Shown here: positions 30,645 through 40,944 of the stretch, one piece after another
Layout of the letters: each line of letters starts with the position of its first letter
Position numbering within the stretch: the first letter of the stretch is position 1
DNA from: Trichomonas vaginalis G3
Taxonomy: Eukaryota; Parabasalia; Trichomonadida; Trichomonadidae
Direction of reading: 5' to 3'
Assembly: GCF_026262505.1 (NCBI RefSeq)
Contig: NC_067206.1
Location: forward strand, 16,760,641-16,824,640
Length of the DNA stretch: 64,000 nt
Notes under the pieces: model-generated
What the model saw: only the letters and a program-made list of their open reading frames with translations
Told to the model about the DNA's origin: nothing
Database searches by the model: none
Position numbers and translations under genes: made by a program

Positions 30645-31669
30645 ATGAGCTTGAAAGAAGTATTCGAACAACATCCATGGAGGTCATTTAAGAAGTTCAA
30701 TGAAGCTGCAAAGAGTTGGGGATTTACTAACAGAGCTGAAGTGAAAAGGTTTTTTTGACAAAAATGTTGTACATCAAACAAAAATAAACCCTTACGACTA
30801 CTTTTTACCAATTTACTCCAACGCTCCTGACGCATACCAATTTGACACTCTCATTCAAAGCAGAAAAGGAGGACATAAACCATTCCTCATCTTCATTAAT
30901 GTTAACACTCGCAAAGCATATGCATATCCAATGAAAAATAAAGGAACTCATGAAGTGTTAAGAGTTTTGCAGACGTTCGTGGCAGAACATAGCCCAAGTA
31001 CTTTAACATCAGACCAAGACAGTGCATACCTCAGCAATGAAATCACAGAATTTCTCATTAAGCATAACATAACTCACTACACTACTGAAGACCATAACCA
31101 TAACATACTCGGCATCATAAACCGCTTCATAAGGACTCTCAGAGATTTAAATCAAGAGCGAGACTTTACCGAAGAAACAATGAAACATTTTCTCGAAGTA
31201 TATAATTCCTCAACACATTCTACAACAGGACATGCACCAAATTCAATGACACAACAACAAGAAGAAAAGTATATACAAAAGAACGAAGTCAAACACAAAA
31301 TATCAGAAATTCAACACAATTTACCCTCATTCCTGGACAAAAGTTCGTGTAGTTCTTGACGACAAACCGTTGACAAAGAACTTTAAGGTTAAGTAAGAAA
31401 CTATTATATCGTAGACTCTACGCAAGGTAATGGATATCTTATAAAAGCTCTGACGACTCCATTGCGTTTATCCTCGTCATAAATTAGTTGAAAGTAGTAA
31501 TGGCAAACTTGCTGAAACCATTGACGAAGCAAAGCGAGGAGTGGTTATTGAAATACTTTGATACAACATAAACGATGACACTTATAAAGTAAGATATGAA
31601 GGAGGCGTTGAAGATGTTATACCATCTAAGAACTTGAGAGAGTCAAGCCAACACATCTGGGACCATTAG
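30645..31669 (+). pseudogene. Maverick rve integrase locus, broken
   Basis: Retroviral-type integrase core signs are visible: an FINVNTRKAYAYPMKNK strand-helix region, LTSDQDSAYLS with the second catalytic Asp, HNILGIINRFIRTLRDLNQE with the helix expected to hold the catalytic Glu, and a C-terminal SH3/chromo-like segment YKVRYEGGVEDVIPSKNL. It is closely related to the element 3 integrase (61752-62708). The enzyme inserts element DNA into chromosomes. The locus shows several breaks. Confidence 0.8.
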
Positions 31670-31837
31670 AGCGGGAGTATGGAAAGACAAAAATAAGCCA
31701 GAAAGAATAAGAAAATTCTTCTAAACTTTTTCATTTTGTTGCTGAAAAATGACCAAATTTCATGAATTTTCATAAAAGATAAAAATAAAGTTAGTTTTAT
31801 TTTTATTTATTTTTTTATCTCATATGTAAAGACAGTA

Positions 31838-32617
31838 ATGTCAACAACAGAGAACACAACAACAGTTATAGTCCATGAAGCCATTAATGAAGAATATGAA
31901 TACATACAGTATAACAAACAATTGAGACTCATTCGTTCAGTCAAAGATGACATGTACCAAATGCAGAGTATTTTGACAGCATGTTTTGCTCCAGAGAATA
32001 AAACACCAAATGAATGGTTTGAATTAAATAGCACTCATGAACTCCTCAGTGAGTTTGAACATGTAGAACTTAAAAAGATGTACCAAGACAGACAAAACTT
32101 ACCATCACATCTAAAAGGTATATATGTTCATAAGTTCCTAGTTAGTTCAATAGCAATGTGGGCTTGGCCCCGTTATGCAATCTACATACTTATGCTACTT
32201 GACGAACTTTGGACAAAGCAGAGAGAAGATATGATGAAAGAAGACAAAAGCATACAGAAAAGAATACCACGTTCGGTACCAAAAGGAAAGGAGAAGAGCT
32301 ATAAGTATATGATTTACACTGAAGAGTTGGAAAATGAAGAAGATAAAGATATGGTTATGTTACATTTAGTCAGAAGAAACAACAAGAGCTTTTATGACCT
32401 CGCTAAAATATATAAATCTGACAGAAACTGGTTCTATCGTGAAAACTTACCGATTTCAATGACACCGAATGAGCAAATAAAGGAAATTGTCAAAAATACT
32501 CTTCCTCAAACACACTATGACATCAAAGGTTGCACAATACTTACATTCAAAGAAGACTTAACATTACTGAAGGAAAAAATAACAGAATATTTCGACAACT
32601 TCACAGAGGAAGAATGA
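31838..32617 (+). CDS. KilA-N/MSV199-type DNA-binding protein
   Basis: 259 residues, open. The core NEWFELNSTHELLSEFE ... GIYVHKFLVSSIAMWAWPRY (about residues 62-115) has the KilA-N/MSV199 pattern: a helix, a short GxYVHxxLxxxIAxW motif and a following hydrophobic helix. A basic linker and a C-terminal domain (MVMLHLVRRNNKSFYDLAKI ...) follow, a layout found in viral KilA-N proteins with a second C-terminal domain. Expected role: DNA binding and gene regulation or replication control. It reads towards a repeat block and converges with the gene at 33089. Confidence 0.7.
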   Translation: MSTTENTTTVIVHEAINEEYEYIQYNKQLRLIRSVKDDMYQMQSILTACFAPENKTPNEWFELNSTHELLSEFEHVELKKMYQDRQNLPSHLKGIYVHKFLVSSIAMWAWPRYAIYILMLLDELWTKQREDMMKEDKSIQKRIPRSVPKGKEKSYKYMIYTEELENEEDKDMVMLHLVRRNNKSFYDLAKIYKSDRNWFYRENLPISMTPNEQIKEIVKNTLPQTHYDIKGCTILTFKEDLTLLKEKITEYFDNFTEEE

Positions 32618-32985
32618 AGTCACGACAACATTAACGAAGAAGTCACGACAATATTAACGAAGAAGTCACGACAACATTAACGAAGAAGTCACGACAACAT
32701 TAACGAAGAAGTCACGACAACATTAACGAAGAAGTCACGACAACATTGACGAACAGAGAATGTTCTGTTCGTCAAGTTTATTTTGTTTTTACCATTTAAT
32801 TGTTTCCATAAACGCTCCATGTCGAACATAATTGACGAACAGAGAATGTTCTGTTCGTCAAGTTTATTTTGTTTTTACCATTTAATTGTTTCCATAAACG
32901 CTCCATGTCGAACATAATTGACGAACAGAGAATGTTCTGTTCGTCAAGTTTATTTTGTTTTTACCATTTAATTGTTGTAAAATAT
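32616..32985. repeat. Two tandem repeat sets between convergent genes
   Basis: Six 23-bp copies of GAAGTCACGACAACATTAACGAA-type units (32616-32750) start at the stop codon. Three 86-bp units then begin at about 32746, 32832 and 32918; each contains the perfect hairpin TTGACGAACAGA with its complement (12-bp arms, 6-base loop). The third unit is cut short. The placement at the 3' ends of two facing genes suggests a shared termination or processing zone. Confidence 0.9.
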
Positions 32986-33088
32986 CCATATGAAGACTAA
33001 CCAAAAATAAATTTTCTTATAAAGCTTCGGGGTCTATTTCTTCAACCATTTCACTTCCTTCGTCAATGTCAATAGAAGCTTCTTCAAC

Positions 33089-33490
33089 CTATGGTAAGAA
33101 TTTCTGTATAACATCTTTGTTCGTTATTGTCTTCAGAGATGAAGGATAATATTTCACATTTGTTTCACCCTTCTTATATTCTTTCTGTTCGGAAAGATTT
33201 AAAGCAATACTGAAGAAGTCAATGTTAGAGTTCTTTATGACAGTATAATGAGTATCTTTGACATTCACGAAGAAACTCTTTTGTTTCAAAACTACTGCTA
33301 ACTCTTGTGAAGTATAACGTTTGCGGTCAATGACGATAGCTAATGGTCTGACATACTGACCAAACTTAGATTCTTTCACAAACTTCTTGTTAAAGATAAC
33401 ATTAACATTTGAAGCATTATTGAACTCATTCTTGATGGCAGTAGCGAGAGCATTGTATGAAAAGAACTTGCAATCTTGCATGTGTTTCAT
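33089..33490 (-). CDS. Hypothetical Maverick protein, 133 residues
   Basis: Begins MKHMQDCKFFSYNALATAIK; it has a central strand-rich stretch (YVRPLAIVIDRKRYTSQELA) and a basic C-terminus. No recognised motif. It is divergent from polymerase B, with starts 90 bp apart, and converges with the KilA-N-type gene. An alternative in-frame ATG lies three codons downstream. Confidence 0.6.
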   Translation of the reverse strand: MKHMQDCKFFSYNALATAIKNEFNNASNVNVIFNKKFVKESKFGQYVRPLAIVIDRKRYTSQELAVVLKQKSFFVNVKDTHYTVIKNSNIDFFSIALNLSEQKEYKKGETNVKYYPSSLKTITNKDVIQKFLP

Positions 33491-33579
33491 TAAAATAAAA
33501 ATATTAAATTATTTTGAAAAATAACTTAAAAAAATCTAATCTAATTTTTTCAAAAAATATTTTTTATTTCCTACTAAAG

Positions 33580-36500
33580 ATGTATCGGAAGTTGTCTAAG
33601 TTAGAACACTCGGAAATAAAACAACTTCTTACAGAAGCTAATATAGATGTTGCAAAGCATTACGCAACAAACAAAAAAGCACTCGCTGACATCCTCAATG
33701 ACTATAATGGTGCAATAAGTTATGATAGAATTCATGAGTTCATAAAGCCGCAACGCGGCGAGGACGAAGTCCATGCAAGAGCATTTCCTTTAAATGACGT
33801 TGCTATTGACTTATATCATAGACGTTCAGTACCTCATGAAGTAAGAAGAGAAATGTATGACATAACAAATGTGAACGTTGGTGAAACAAGAAGAAGAGAC
33901 GACACACTGAAACAACAGAGAAGAGAGATGTTTAAGAGCGCTATAGAACAAGTTCGCAAAGCTAACGATGTCCTTCGTTCCATTGACGACAAACCAAAAG
34001 AAGGTGAGAGATGGTTAAAGAAAGATGAAGAGAATAGGAAGAGGAATGTTAAGACAGGCAATAGACTCATTGACTTTAACATCGAAGCTTTAGATGAACC
34101 AAACAGAGACTACTTACACAAACATTTCGGTAAGGTTTTCATGAGACTCTTAGAGAAGATTAAAATAAACTCCCAACAAAGATGGATGGTATGGTATAAA
34201 CTTGGTGGAAAGTATGAATGTTCTACGTTAAACCTCAATAATATTGGAACATTACTACATCAGCTCTTGAAGGAGAACTTTATATCAGAGATAGAAGCAA
34301 ATGCTGCAGGTATTGTTGAAATGCACTATGACTTCTTCTTGACAAACATAAAGAATCTTACTGAAATAAAGATGTATGATTTAACAGAATATGAAGGCTT
34401 AACGATGTCAGATGTAAAGAAAGGCAAACCAAAAAAGAGACCATATAGAGATGAAAGCACACTGACAAATGACCAGAAAGCCATTTTGGAAGCTCTTAAG
34501 CAAACAGGAAACCCAGCACTTATAGAAAGCTTTTGGAAAGATAATGGTGAAAAGAAGTTTTATAAGAAGAGAAGCGGTCAGTTCTGGAAGTATCTTTGCA
34601 CATTACCTATAAATCTTGAACGCTACCAAATCTTCAATGAACTGAACAAAAGAACTGCAACACTTATGACAGAAGATAACTGCTTCGTTTATGCTTGCAT
34701 TCAGGCTGGAGTAAATGAAGAAACTATTGACCACATGAGAGAAGTCATTCGTGTTAGAGACTTTCCTCAAAGTAAAGTACAAGAAATTTCTGACGCAACA
34801 GGTATAGCATTTAATGTTACCATTGGTTACTTCAATGACTCAAGACATAATGAAATAAAGAGATACATACCAAAAGAATGTGAAACTGTTCGAACTATTG
34901 ACTTACTTCTTGTTGAAGACCACTACATGCTAAATGAAAGATTACCAATGACAACATATTTTATCATAAATTATAAAGAAATTCTCAAAGCTTGTGGTGG
35001 AATGAACATTGAGAAACAGATGAAGATTTATACAAAGAGAGAGAACAAATATATTGTTCGTTATGATAGAACAACACCGTTATGGGATGTTATGAAAACA
35101 TTGTGGGAGTGCAAATATTTCGAACCTATTTCTTATGGAGAACTTTTTACATATACGACTGACTTATATAAACAGAACCTTGCACCATTTAAAGATTTGA
35201 CATATGCTCCAAAGTATTGTGTACAACTGAAGAAGAAAGCCGAGTCAAAAGAAGTAAATAAAAATAAGTGCAAGTTCATTCCTGAGCACGTTTTCTTTGC
35301 TGACTTTGAGTGCAGTACCGATGGAGTTCATAAAGCCTTTAACATTTGTTATGACGGTGAAGATGGTTCAGTGAGTGAAAGCATTTGGGGTCAGAACTGT
35401 GCAACAGAATTTTTGGAACGACTTCCTGACAAGAGTTTAATATATTTCCATAACCTCAGTTATGATATAAACTTCATCTTAAGACACATGACAGAAGTGA
35501 AAGGAACTCCCATCATTAAAGGTTCACGAACAATGCAAATAACTGGCTTATATAAAGGAAGGGCAATTATTATTAAAGATTCATACACTGTTATAAATAA
35601 GAAGCTTAAACTATTTCCTGCTATGTTTAACTTACAAACAGGACCGAAAGAAGTATTTCCATACAACTACTACAGCAGTGTTTTGTTAGCAAATGACAAC
35701 AGAACTGGTGTCATTTCTGAAGCGTGTAAGTTTATCCAGGATGCGGATACGTTCATGAAAAACATAGATTCCATCAAAGGTTGCAGAATAGATGAAAACC
35801 ATTTCGACTTAGAAAAGTATAGCACATTTTATTGCAAACAAGATGTAAGAATTTTAAGAGAAGGTTTTGTTAAGTTCCGCAATGACATATTAAAAGAATT
35901 TGATTTAAACGTTTATGACTACGTTAGCATTTGTTCAATTGCTAACAAATTGTTTGAGAACAGAGTGTACTTCCCGAATGGAAATCTTTATGACCACTCA
36001 AATAAACCAAGAGAATTTATTTCGAGATGCATTCAAGGTGGAAGATGTATGCTGTCAGATAACATGAAACAAAAGAGCGAAAAGAAACTCATTGCTGACT
36101 TCGACGCTGTTTCATTATATCCATCAGCTATAGCAAGACTTTATACTTTAGAAGGTATTCCAAAGGTTATGAAGAAAGAAATGTTAAGCACAGAGTATCT
36201 CATGAGACATTTATTCGATGACGACCAAAAGGAACCCATTGGTGAAAAGTTTATGTTTGGCTTCTTTGTTCTCATTAAGATAACAGAGATTGGAATACAT
36301 AGACACTTTCCTTTAATAGTTTGTGACCCTGAACTAAATCCAGAACTTAACGTTCCCAGAAGTTCAAACACTTGCTGTTTAATGTATGTTGACCATATAA
36401 CATTACAAGACCTCATAAAATATCAAGGTGTCAAATGTGAAGTGTTGCAAGGATACTATTACGATGGAAACAGAGATATTAGAATAAGAGATGAAGTAAA

Positions 36501-37359
36501 GAAGTTGTTTGAGTTAAGGTTAAAGTATAAGAAAGAAGGAAATCCTTTGCAAGAAAATATAAAGCTCATTCTGAACAGTATTTATGGCAAAACTATTCTA
36601 TCTCCTATTGAGTCAAAAATAACCATAGTAAATGACAAAGATGCTATAAGATATGCCATCAGAAACTACAACCATATATTGAAGTTCGAAGGTTTGGATG
36701 GTTCAGATAAAACTATTTTCAAGCTAACGAAAAGCATTTGCAGACACTTTAACTTCTGTCCACTTGGTGTTAACATTCTGTCAATGTCGAAGAGAATAAT
36801 GAACGAAGTATTCTGTACTGCTGAAGATATGGGACTTCAAATATTTTACCAGGACTGTGATAGCATGCATATTTTCAATGAAGACATACCAAAGCTTGCA
36901 GCAGAGTTTAAGAAGAGATACGGTCGCGAACTTATAGGAAAGAACCTTGGTCAATTTCATTCTGACTTCGCAGAAATAACACCTGGAAAACAAAGTTTAG
37001 CATACAAGTCAATATTTTGTGGAAAGAAGACCTACATAGACTTACTCACGAATGATTTAAATGAAGTTGCATTTCATGCACGTTGCAAAGGTGTCAAACA
37101 AGACGTTCTTGCTTTAACAGCTAAGGAAATGTTTCCTGAAGCTATACAATGCTATTACAATGAAGATAAGAACATTCAGATACCTGTTGGAACATATGAC
37201 AAAGACTCTGAGTTCAGTTTAATGAAACTTTACAAAGCACTTCATGATGGTCAAGAGATTGGATTTGACTTATGTAAGTCTTCTAGTCCTTGCTTTGCTG
37301 AAAAGTTTAACTTCTCAATAACGACTAAAACAAGCTTTATTCGTAAGTTGAAGTTCTGA
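33580..37359 (+). CDS. polB: Protein-primed DNA polymerase B
   Basis: 1259 residues from the ATG at 33580; the frame extends further up but only through an AT-rich leader. An N-terminal region of about 560 residues precedes the exonuclease domain: ExoI FFADFEC (about 571), ExoII YFHNLSYDINF (about 623) and ExoIII YCKQDVRIL (about 751). Palm motifs follow: A DFDAVSLYPSA (about 840), B KLILNSIYGK (about 995) and C YQDCDSMH (about 1089). This is the Maverick pPolB pattern; such enzymes replicate the element from a terminal protein. The frame is open, and all listed motifs are present. Confidence 0.93.
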   Translation: MYRKLSKLEHSEIKQLLTEANIDVAKHYATNKKALADILNDYNGAISYDRIHEFIKPQRGEDEVHARAFPLNDVAIDLYHRRSVPHEVRREMYDITNVNVGETRRRDDTLKQQRREMFKSAIEQVRKANDVLRSIDDKPKEGERWLKKDEENRKRNVKTGNRLIDFNIEALDEPNRDYLHKHFGKVFMRLLEKIKINSQQRWMVWYKLGGKYECSTLNLNNIGTLLHQLLKENFISEIEANAAGIVEMHYDFFLTNIKNLTEIKMYDLTEYEGLTMSDVKKGKPKKRPYRDESTLTNDQKAILEALKQTGNPALIESFWKDNGEKKFYKKRSGQFWKYLCTLPINLERYQIFNELNKRTATLMTEDNCFVYACIQAGVNEETIDHMREVIRVRDFPQSKVQEISDATGIAFNVTIGYFNDSRHNEIKRYIPKECETVRTIDLLLVEDHYMLNERLPMTTYFIINYKEILKACGGMNIEKQMKIYTKRENKYIVRYDRTTPLWDVMKTLWECKYFEPISYGELFTYTTDLYKQNLAPFKDLTYAPKYCVQLKKKAESKEVNKNKCKFIPEHVFFADFECSTDGVHKAFNICYDGEDGSVSESIWGQNCATEFLERLPDKSLIYFHNLSYDINFILRHMTEVKGTPIIKGSRTMQITGLYKGRAIIIKDSYTVINKKLKLFPAMFNLQTGPKEVFPYNYYSSVLLANDNRTGVISEACKFIQDADTFMKNIDSIKGCRIDENHFDLEKYSTFYCKQDVRILREGFVKFRNDILKEFDLNVYDYVSICSIANKLFENRVYFPNGNLYDHSNKPREFISRCIQGGRCMLSDNMKQKSEKKLIADFDAVSLYPSAIARLYTLEGIPKVMKKEMLSTEYLMRHLFDDDQKEPIGEKFMFGFFVLIKITEIGIHRHFPLIVCDPELNPELNVPRSSNTCCLMYVDHITLQDLIKYQGVKCEVLQGYYYDGNRDIRIRDEVKKLFELRLKYKKEGNPLQENIKLILNSIYGKTILSPIESKITIVNDKDAIRYAIRNYNHILKFEGLDGSDKTIFKLTKSICRHFNFCPLGVNILSMSKRIMNEVFCTAEDMGLQIFYQDCDSMHIFNEDIPKLAAEFKKRYGRELIGKNLGQFHSDFAEITPGKQSLAYKSIFCGKKTYIDLLTNDLNEVAFHARCKGVKQDVLALTAKEMFPEAIQCYYNEDKNIQIPVGTYDKDSEFSLMKLYKALHDGQEIGFDLCKSSSPCFAEKFNFSITTKTSFIRKLKF

Positions 37360-37665
37360 GGTCATTTATTTTTGTCAGCAATGAGGTCATGAATGAGGTC
37401 ATTTATTTTTGTCAGCAATGAGGTCATGAATGAGGTCATGAATGAGGTCATTTATTTTTGTCAGCAATGAGGTCATGAATGAGGTCATGAATGAGGTCAT
37501 TTATTTTTGTCAGCAATGAGGTCATGAATGAGGTCATGAATGAGGTCATTTATTTTTGTCAGCAATGAGGTCATGAATGAGGTCATGAATGAGGTCATTT
37601 ATTTTTGTCAGCAATGAGGTCATGAATGAGGTCATTTATTTTTGTCAGCAATGAGGTCATTCGTG
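37358..37665. repeat. Tandem TTTATTTTTG/GAGGTCATGAAT repeats between convergent genes
   Basis: Seven copies of GGTCATTTATTTTTGTCAGC alternate with one or two short ATGAGGTCATGA units, starting at the polymerase stop codon. They lie where polymerase B and the 285-residue gene face each other, like the block at 32616-32985. Confidence 0.9.
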
Positions 37666-37689
37666 ATAAAAATAAAACTAGCGTAGATT

Positions 37690-38547
37690 TTACAATACTG
37701 CGATGGTAGAGTTTAAGAGTTGTGCTTCAATGTAGAGACAGTCCTTATGGTCTGGAGGTAAGAACACTGGGCAGTTATGGTCATGAGTGGAGAACATGTC
37801 TATCCAAAACTCACGATTGAAGCCAGTTAATTTATAGTATTTAGGGTTAGGAAGTGGTGAAGTTCTTGTATGACCAATGAACTCATTTTCAACTCCCTTA
37901 CTTAAGTTTGAATATAATATAGCTTGCTTTCTATCCCAAATACCTGGAAATCTAATTTCGGAAAATTCATTTTTCCTCGGAAGCATTGCATCATAATTGA
38001 AAACATTTTTGAAATCATCACTTGGTTCAGAGATTTGAAATCTTATACGTAATGGATTTTCTTTCTCTTTAGCGACTTCATTGAATGGTGAATATATAAC
38101 AAACTGACAGTCATGTGTTCCATCTTCATTTTCATTAAATTCATAATGAAAGTCTATAAGTTGTGGCTGACTACCTTCTTCTTTCAGTTGTGCAAGAAAC
38201 TCACGTAAAGGCTGTAAAGTTTGTACTTCAATGTTAAACTTTTTCTCAAACATCTCATTAAATGAAATCATACATTGTTGCAATGTTGTATCGTCTTTAA
38301 AGTATTTGTATATGTGAATGTTTTGGGCGCTTAAAGACTGTTCGTCATTTTCTATCTCGACTTGAAGTATAAAGTCAACCTTTCTGAAAGCACGTGTTAT
38401 ATACATATTTGTTATGCCAATGTACTTCTCTTCATTTATGTTCACAATCCAGTCTGTTGGAAACTTAAACGTTACTCTGTTCCCCTTTATTTTGACGTCA
38501 GGGTTTTCACTACTGAACGCAACAGATAAAGGTATTTGTCTATACAT
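37690..38547 (-). CDS. Structural-type protein, 285 residues
   Basis: Paralogue of the 293-residue protein at 23912-24793; the best-matching region is PGIWDRKQAILYSN through the C-terminus. The N-terminus (VTFKFPTDWIVNINEEKYIG) has a strand-rich pattern and the YTYEYPRHWVEYVGGEKAIE region of the paralogue is its likely counterpart. Two diverged copies in one element suggest two distinct positions in the particle. It is transcribed towards polymerase B. Confidence 0.7.
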   Translation of the reverse strand: MYRQIPLSVAFSSENPDVKIKGNRVTFKFPTDWIVNINEEKYIGITNMYITRAFRKVDFILQVEIENDEQSLSAQNIHIYKYFKDDTTLQQCMISFNEMFEKKFNIEVQTLQPLREFLAQLKEEGSQPQLIDFHYEFNENEDGTHDCQFVIYSPFNEVAKEKENPLRIRFQISEPSDDFKNVFNYDAMLPRKNEFSEIRFPGIWDRKQAILYSNLSKGVENEFIGHTRTSPLPNPKYYKLTGFNREFWIDMFSTHDHNCPVFLPPDHKDCLYIEAQLLNSTIAVL

Positions 38548-38571
38548 TTAATTCGGATAAAAATAAACCAT

Positions 38572-38832
38572 TTACTCTTTCTTTGCTTCAGCTTCTTTAG
38601 CTTTTGCTTCAGCTTCTTCTCTAGCTTTCTTCGCCAGCAAACGTGGGTTCTTTTGTCTTCCAGCAGCTAATGCAGCAAGTTGTTTTTCACTAAGTTTTCT
38701 CTTTGGTCTCTCTGGCTTTTGTTCTTGTTTTTGTTCCTTCAGTTCGGATAAAATTTGCTCGCGAATTTCTTTCTTCAATGCTTCAACATCTATGACCCCT
38801 TGGGTCTTGTCCGTAGGGCTTGTCTGAGTCAT
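38572..38832 (-). CDS. Small Lys/Glu/Ala-rich helical protein, 86 residues
   Basis: A Thr/Ser/Asp start, then a long charged helix (EALKKEIREQILSELKEQ) with coiled-coil character, a basic PKRKLSEKQLAALAAGRQKN segment resembling an AT-hook or nuclear-localisation stretch, and an Ala/Glu/Lys tail. Function unknown; perhaps DNA-binding. It is divergent from 38879 with 46 bp between starts. Confidence 0.6.
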   Translation of the reverse strand: MTQTSPTDKTQGVIDVEALKKEIREQILSELKEQKQEQKPERPKRKLSEKQLAALAAGRQKNPRLLAKKAREEAEAKAKEAEAKKE

Positions 38833-38882
38833 TTGACTGCAGATAAAAAAACAAAATTAAAACTTTAACCGATGTAAAATGA
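38829..38882. promoter_or_regulatory. Divergent promoter in which each start codon is the other's initiator
   Basis: TCATTT at 38829-38834 on the plus strand covers the minus-strand start codon. AAATGA at 38877-38882 covers the plus start codon and reads TCATTT on the minus strand. Leaders would be about 46-48 bases each. Confidence 0.5.
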
Positions 38883-39313
38883 GCTTGTCAAAATCAGAGC
38901 GAGAGTCTATTATATTAAATGACGCAAGAGGAATACAACATCCTTTCTATTACGTAAGTCAGAGTAAAGATGGTAAAATATACGTAAGAAAAAGAAAGGT
39001 TCCATTAGCGAATGCAGAAAGCGACAACATTAAGGTGTATGGCAAGGGTGAAGTCCACGAAGCCCATATAAAACCTTCTGTTCAAACTGAGCCACCAAAA
39101 GAACAAGAAGAAAAGAAGCCAGATGTACTTTCAATAACGAACCAAGAGCTTATTGCAAAGTTCGTGAATTTCATTGAAAAACAAACCGAGTCAAAGAATC
39201 CTGACCCGCCAGTGAAAGAAGTTGAGACAAAAGAGAATGTACAGTTCATTGAAAATGTCAAGAAACAACTTCCACCACGAATGCCAAGAAGAAGAGTGAG
39301 AATAATGAAGTAA
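38879..39313 (+). CDS. Maverick protein with a DGKIYVRKRK domain, 144 residues
   Basis: The first 45 residues hold a small domain (SERESIILNDARGIQHPFYY, SKDGKIYVRKRKV). It is shared with the 78-residue protein at 41434 (MKDGRVQFRKIK) and the 160-residue protein of element 3 (FHRNGTASISKKK). A Pro/Glu-rich linker and a basic C-terminus (PRMPRRRVRIMK) follow. The 3' end is 28 bp from the capsid gene start. It could be a small DNA-associated capsid protein; unproven. Confidence 0.65.
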   Translation: MSLSKSERESIILNDARGIQHPFYYVSQSKDGKIYVRKRKVPLANAESDNIKVYGKGEVHEAHIKPSVQTEPPKEQEEKKPDVLSITNQELIAKFVNFIEKQTESKNPDPPVKEVETKENVQFIENVKKQLPPRMPRRRVRIMK

Positions 39314-39340
39314 ATAGATATTTTTATCTGAAGTAAATAC

Positions 39341-40914
39341 ATGCAGAACGAACAGCTAAACGAATTTACTCCAGCAGAGCATATTCATCAGATTCGCTCA
39401 TATTTCGATATCATAGACAATGCAGTTCAAATTGGTGACACTAATAGAAAATATTCTGACGCAAAGATTCCATCACAACCTGGAACTGCTAAAGATAACA
39501 CATGGGTAACATTCAATCTCTCACCTCCTGGTGAAAATATGTTGGACCTTTACAATACATTCATTACGTATAAAATGGAAGGTCAATTTATTGTAGATAA
39601 AGAAATTGGTTCAGGTTCCAATAAAACAAACCCACCAGGATTTTGGATTGGTTTCGATGACGCTTTCTATGCAGTTGCTGGATATCAAATCCTTGCAAAT
39701 GGTCGTATCGTATATTCTCAAGAAACGCAAGAGAAAGAAGCATATATAACTTCAAACTCACAAACTACCGAACAAATAAAGAAAGTAGATGTTTTCTCAA
39801 AGACTCGACATGAAGATGTATGGAGTCATTCGGGAACATGCAGAACAGGACAAATTGTTAGTGGTCCAATTACATCAGGAAAATCATTTGATTTTAAGCT
39901 TCGTTTAAGAATTCCTGTTAGAAGATTCCTTCCATTAGAAGCTATTTGATTTATTCCAGCTTTTGCAGGAAACATTCAGCTTAAAGTAAAGTTCAGTAGC
40001 GACGCCTTACAATGCACATCTATATCTGTAAATGATATCATTGCTTTCAATCCAACTCTTAAAGTTGCATTTGCTTCAGATTCAAATCCACCGACAAATA
40101 AATTTGTTCCATGGAATGAACCATTCACTATGATAACGAAGGCAGTAGAAGCTAGTGGAACAGTTACTATTACAACTGTAAACCAGCAACTATTTCGAAC
40201 AAAGATGGATTTTAATGAATGTTTCATTCATCCAAAGTCATTCTCTTTAGACCCTAACATTTATACAGAACTTGTAGAACATTATACAAACGAGGCTTTA
40301 TGTTTTCCTGTTAAAGTTATGGATTGGATTCCTATGGACGGTTCATTCTCAAAGAATATAGATAGTTCAAGTGCAACATTTACAGCAGCTTATACGCCTA
40401 TTAATGTTAAAAGTATTTGGGCACTATTTAGAAAGAAAGACAACTATTATGTTAATTTTGAGAACCCTAAGTTTAAATATCTTCAGCTTTCCATGGGAGC
40501 TTATGGAAATATGCCTGCAGAACCCGAAAAATCATATGGACCTGTATTTTATGAAATGGTTGCGAACGCTTGCAATACAAACAATGATATGATAGGATTT
40601 AATGAAGATGTTATGAGGTCATTGGTGGATGATGGTAGTGTGGAACATAAATGGGATAGCTATGACAACACACATTTCTTATTGGTTTTCCAACTGAAGT
40701 GGACTTTTGCTTCCAGCAAGGTCAAACATCTACTGCTCCAATAACATACAAATTGTCTGTTAAAGGACCTATTGAACTAGCAACTGAAAATGTACCAAAG
40801 CCACTTATTGGATTTATGAGGGATTGTTGCTTTGCCATTCAGGTGCGTGCTAATGGCATCCCAATAATAAGATTAGATGACTATAACTTAGCTACGGACG
40901 ACAGTGAGGAATAA
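39341..40914 (+). pseudogene. Double-jelly-roll major capsid protein locus, broken
   Basis: The order of segments fits a Polinton major capsid protein: DNTWVTFNLSPPGENMLDLY near the N-terminus, FDDAFYAVAGYQILANGRIV, FKLRLRIPVRRFLPLE at the end of the first barrel, then a second half with KVMDWIPMDGSFSKN and LIGFMRDCCFAIQVRANG. The equivalent in element 3 is 47816-49429, which shares the KLRVPLSSFL-type strand. About 520 codons overall, the usual size. The locus has about two breaks. Confidence 0.75.
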
Positions 40915-40944
40915 AGGATGAACGTTTATTTTTAAAGCTTATAA

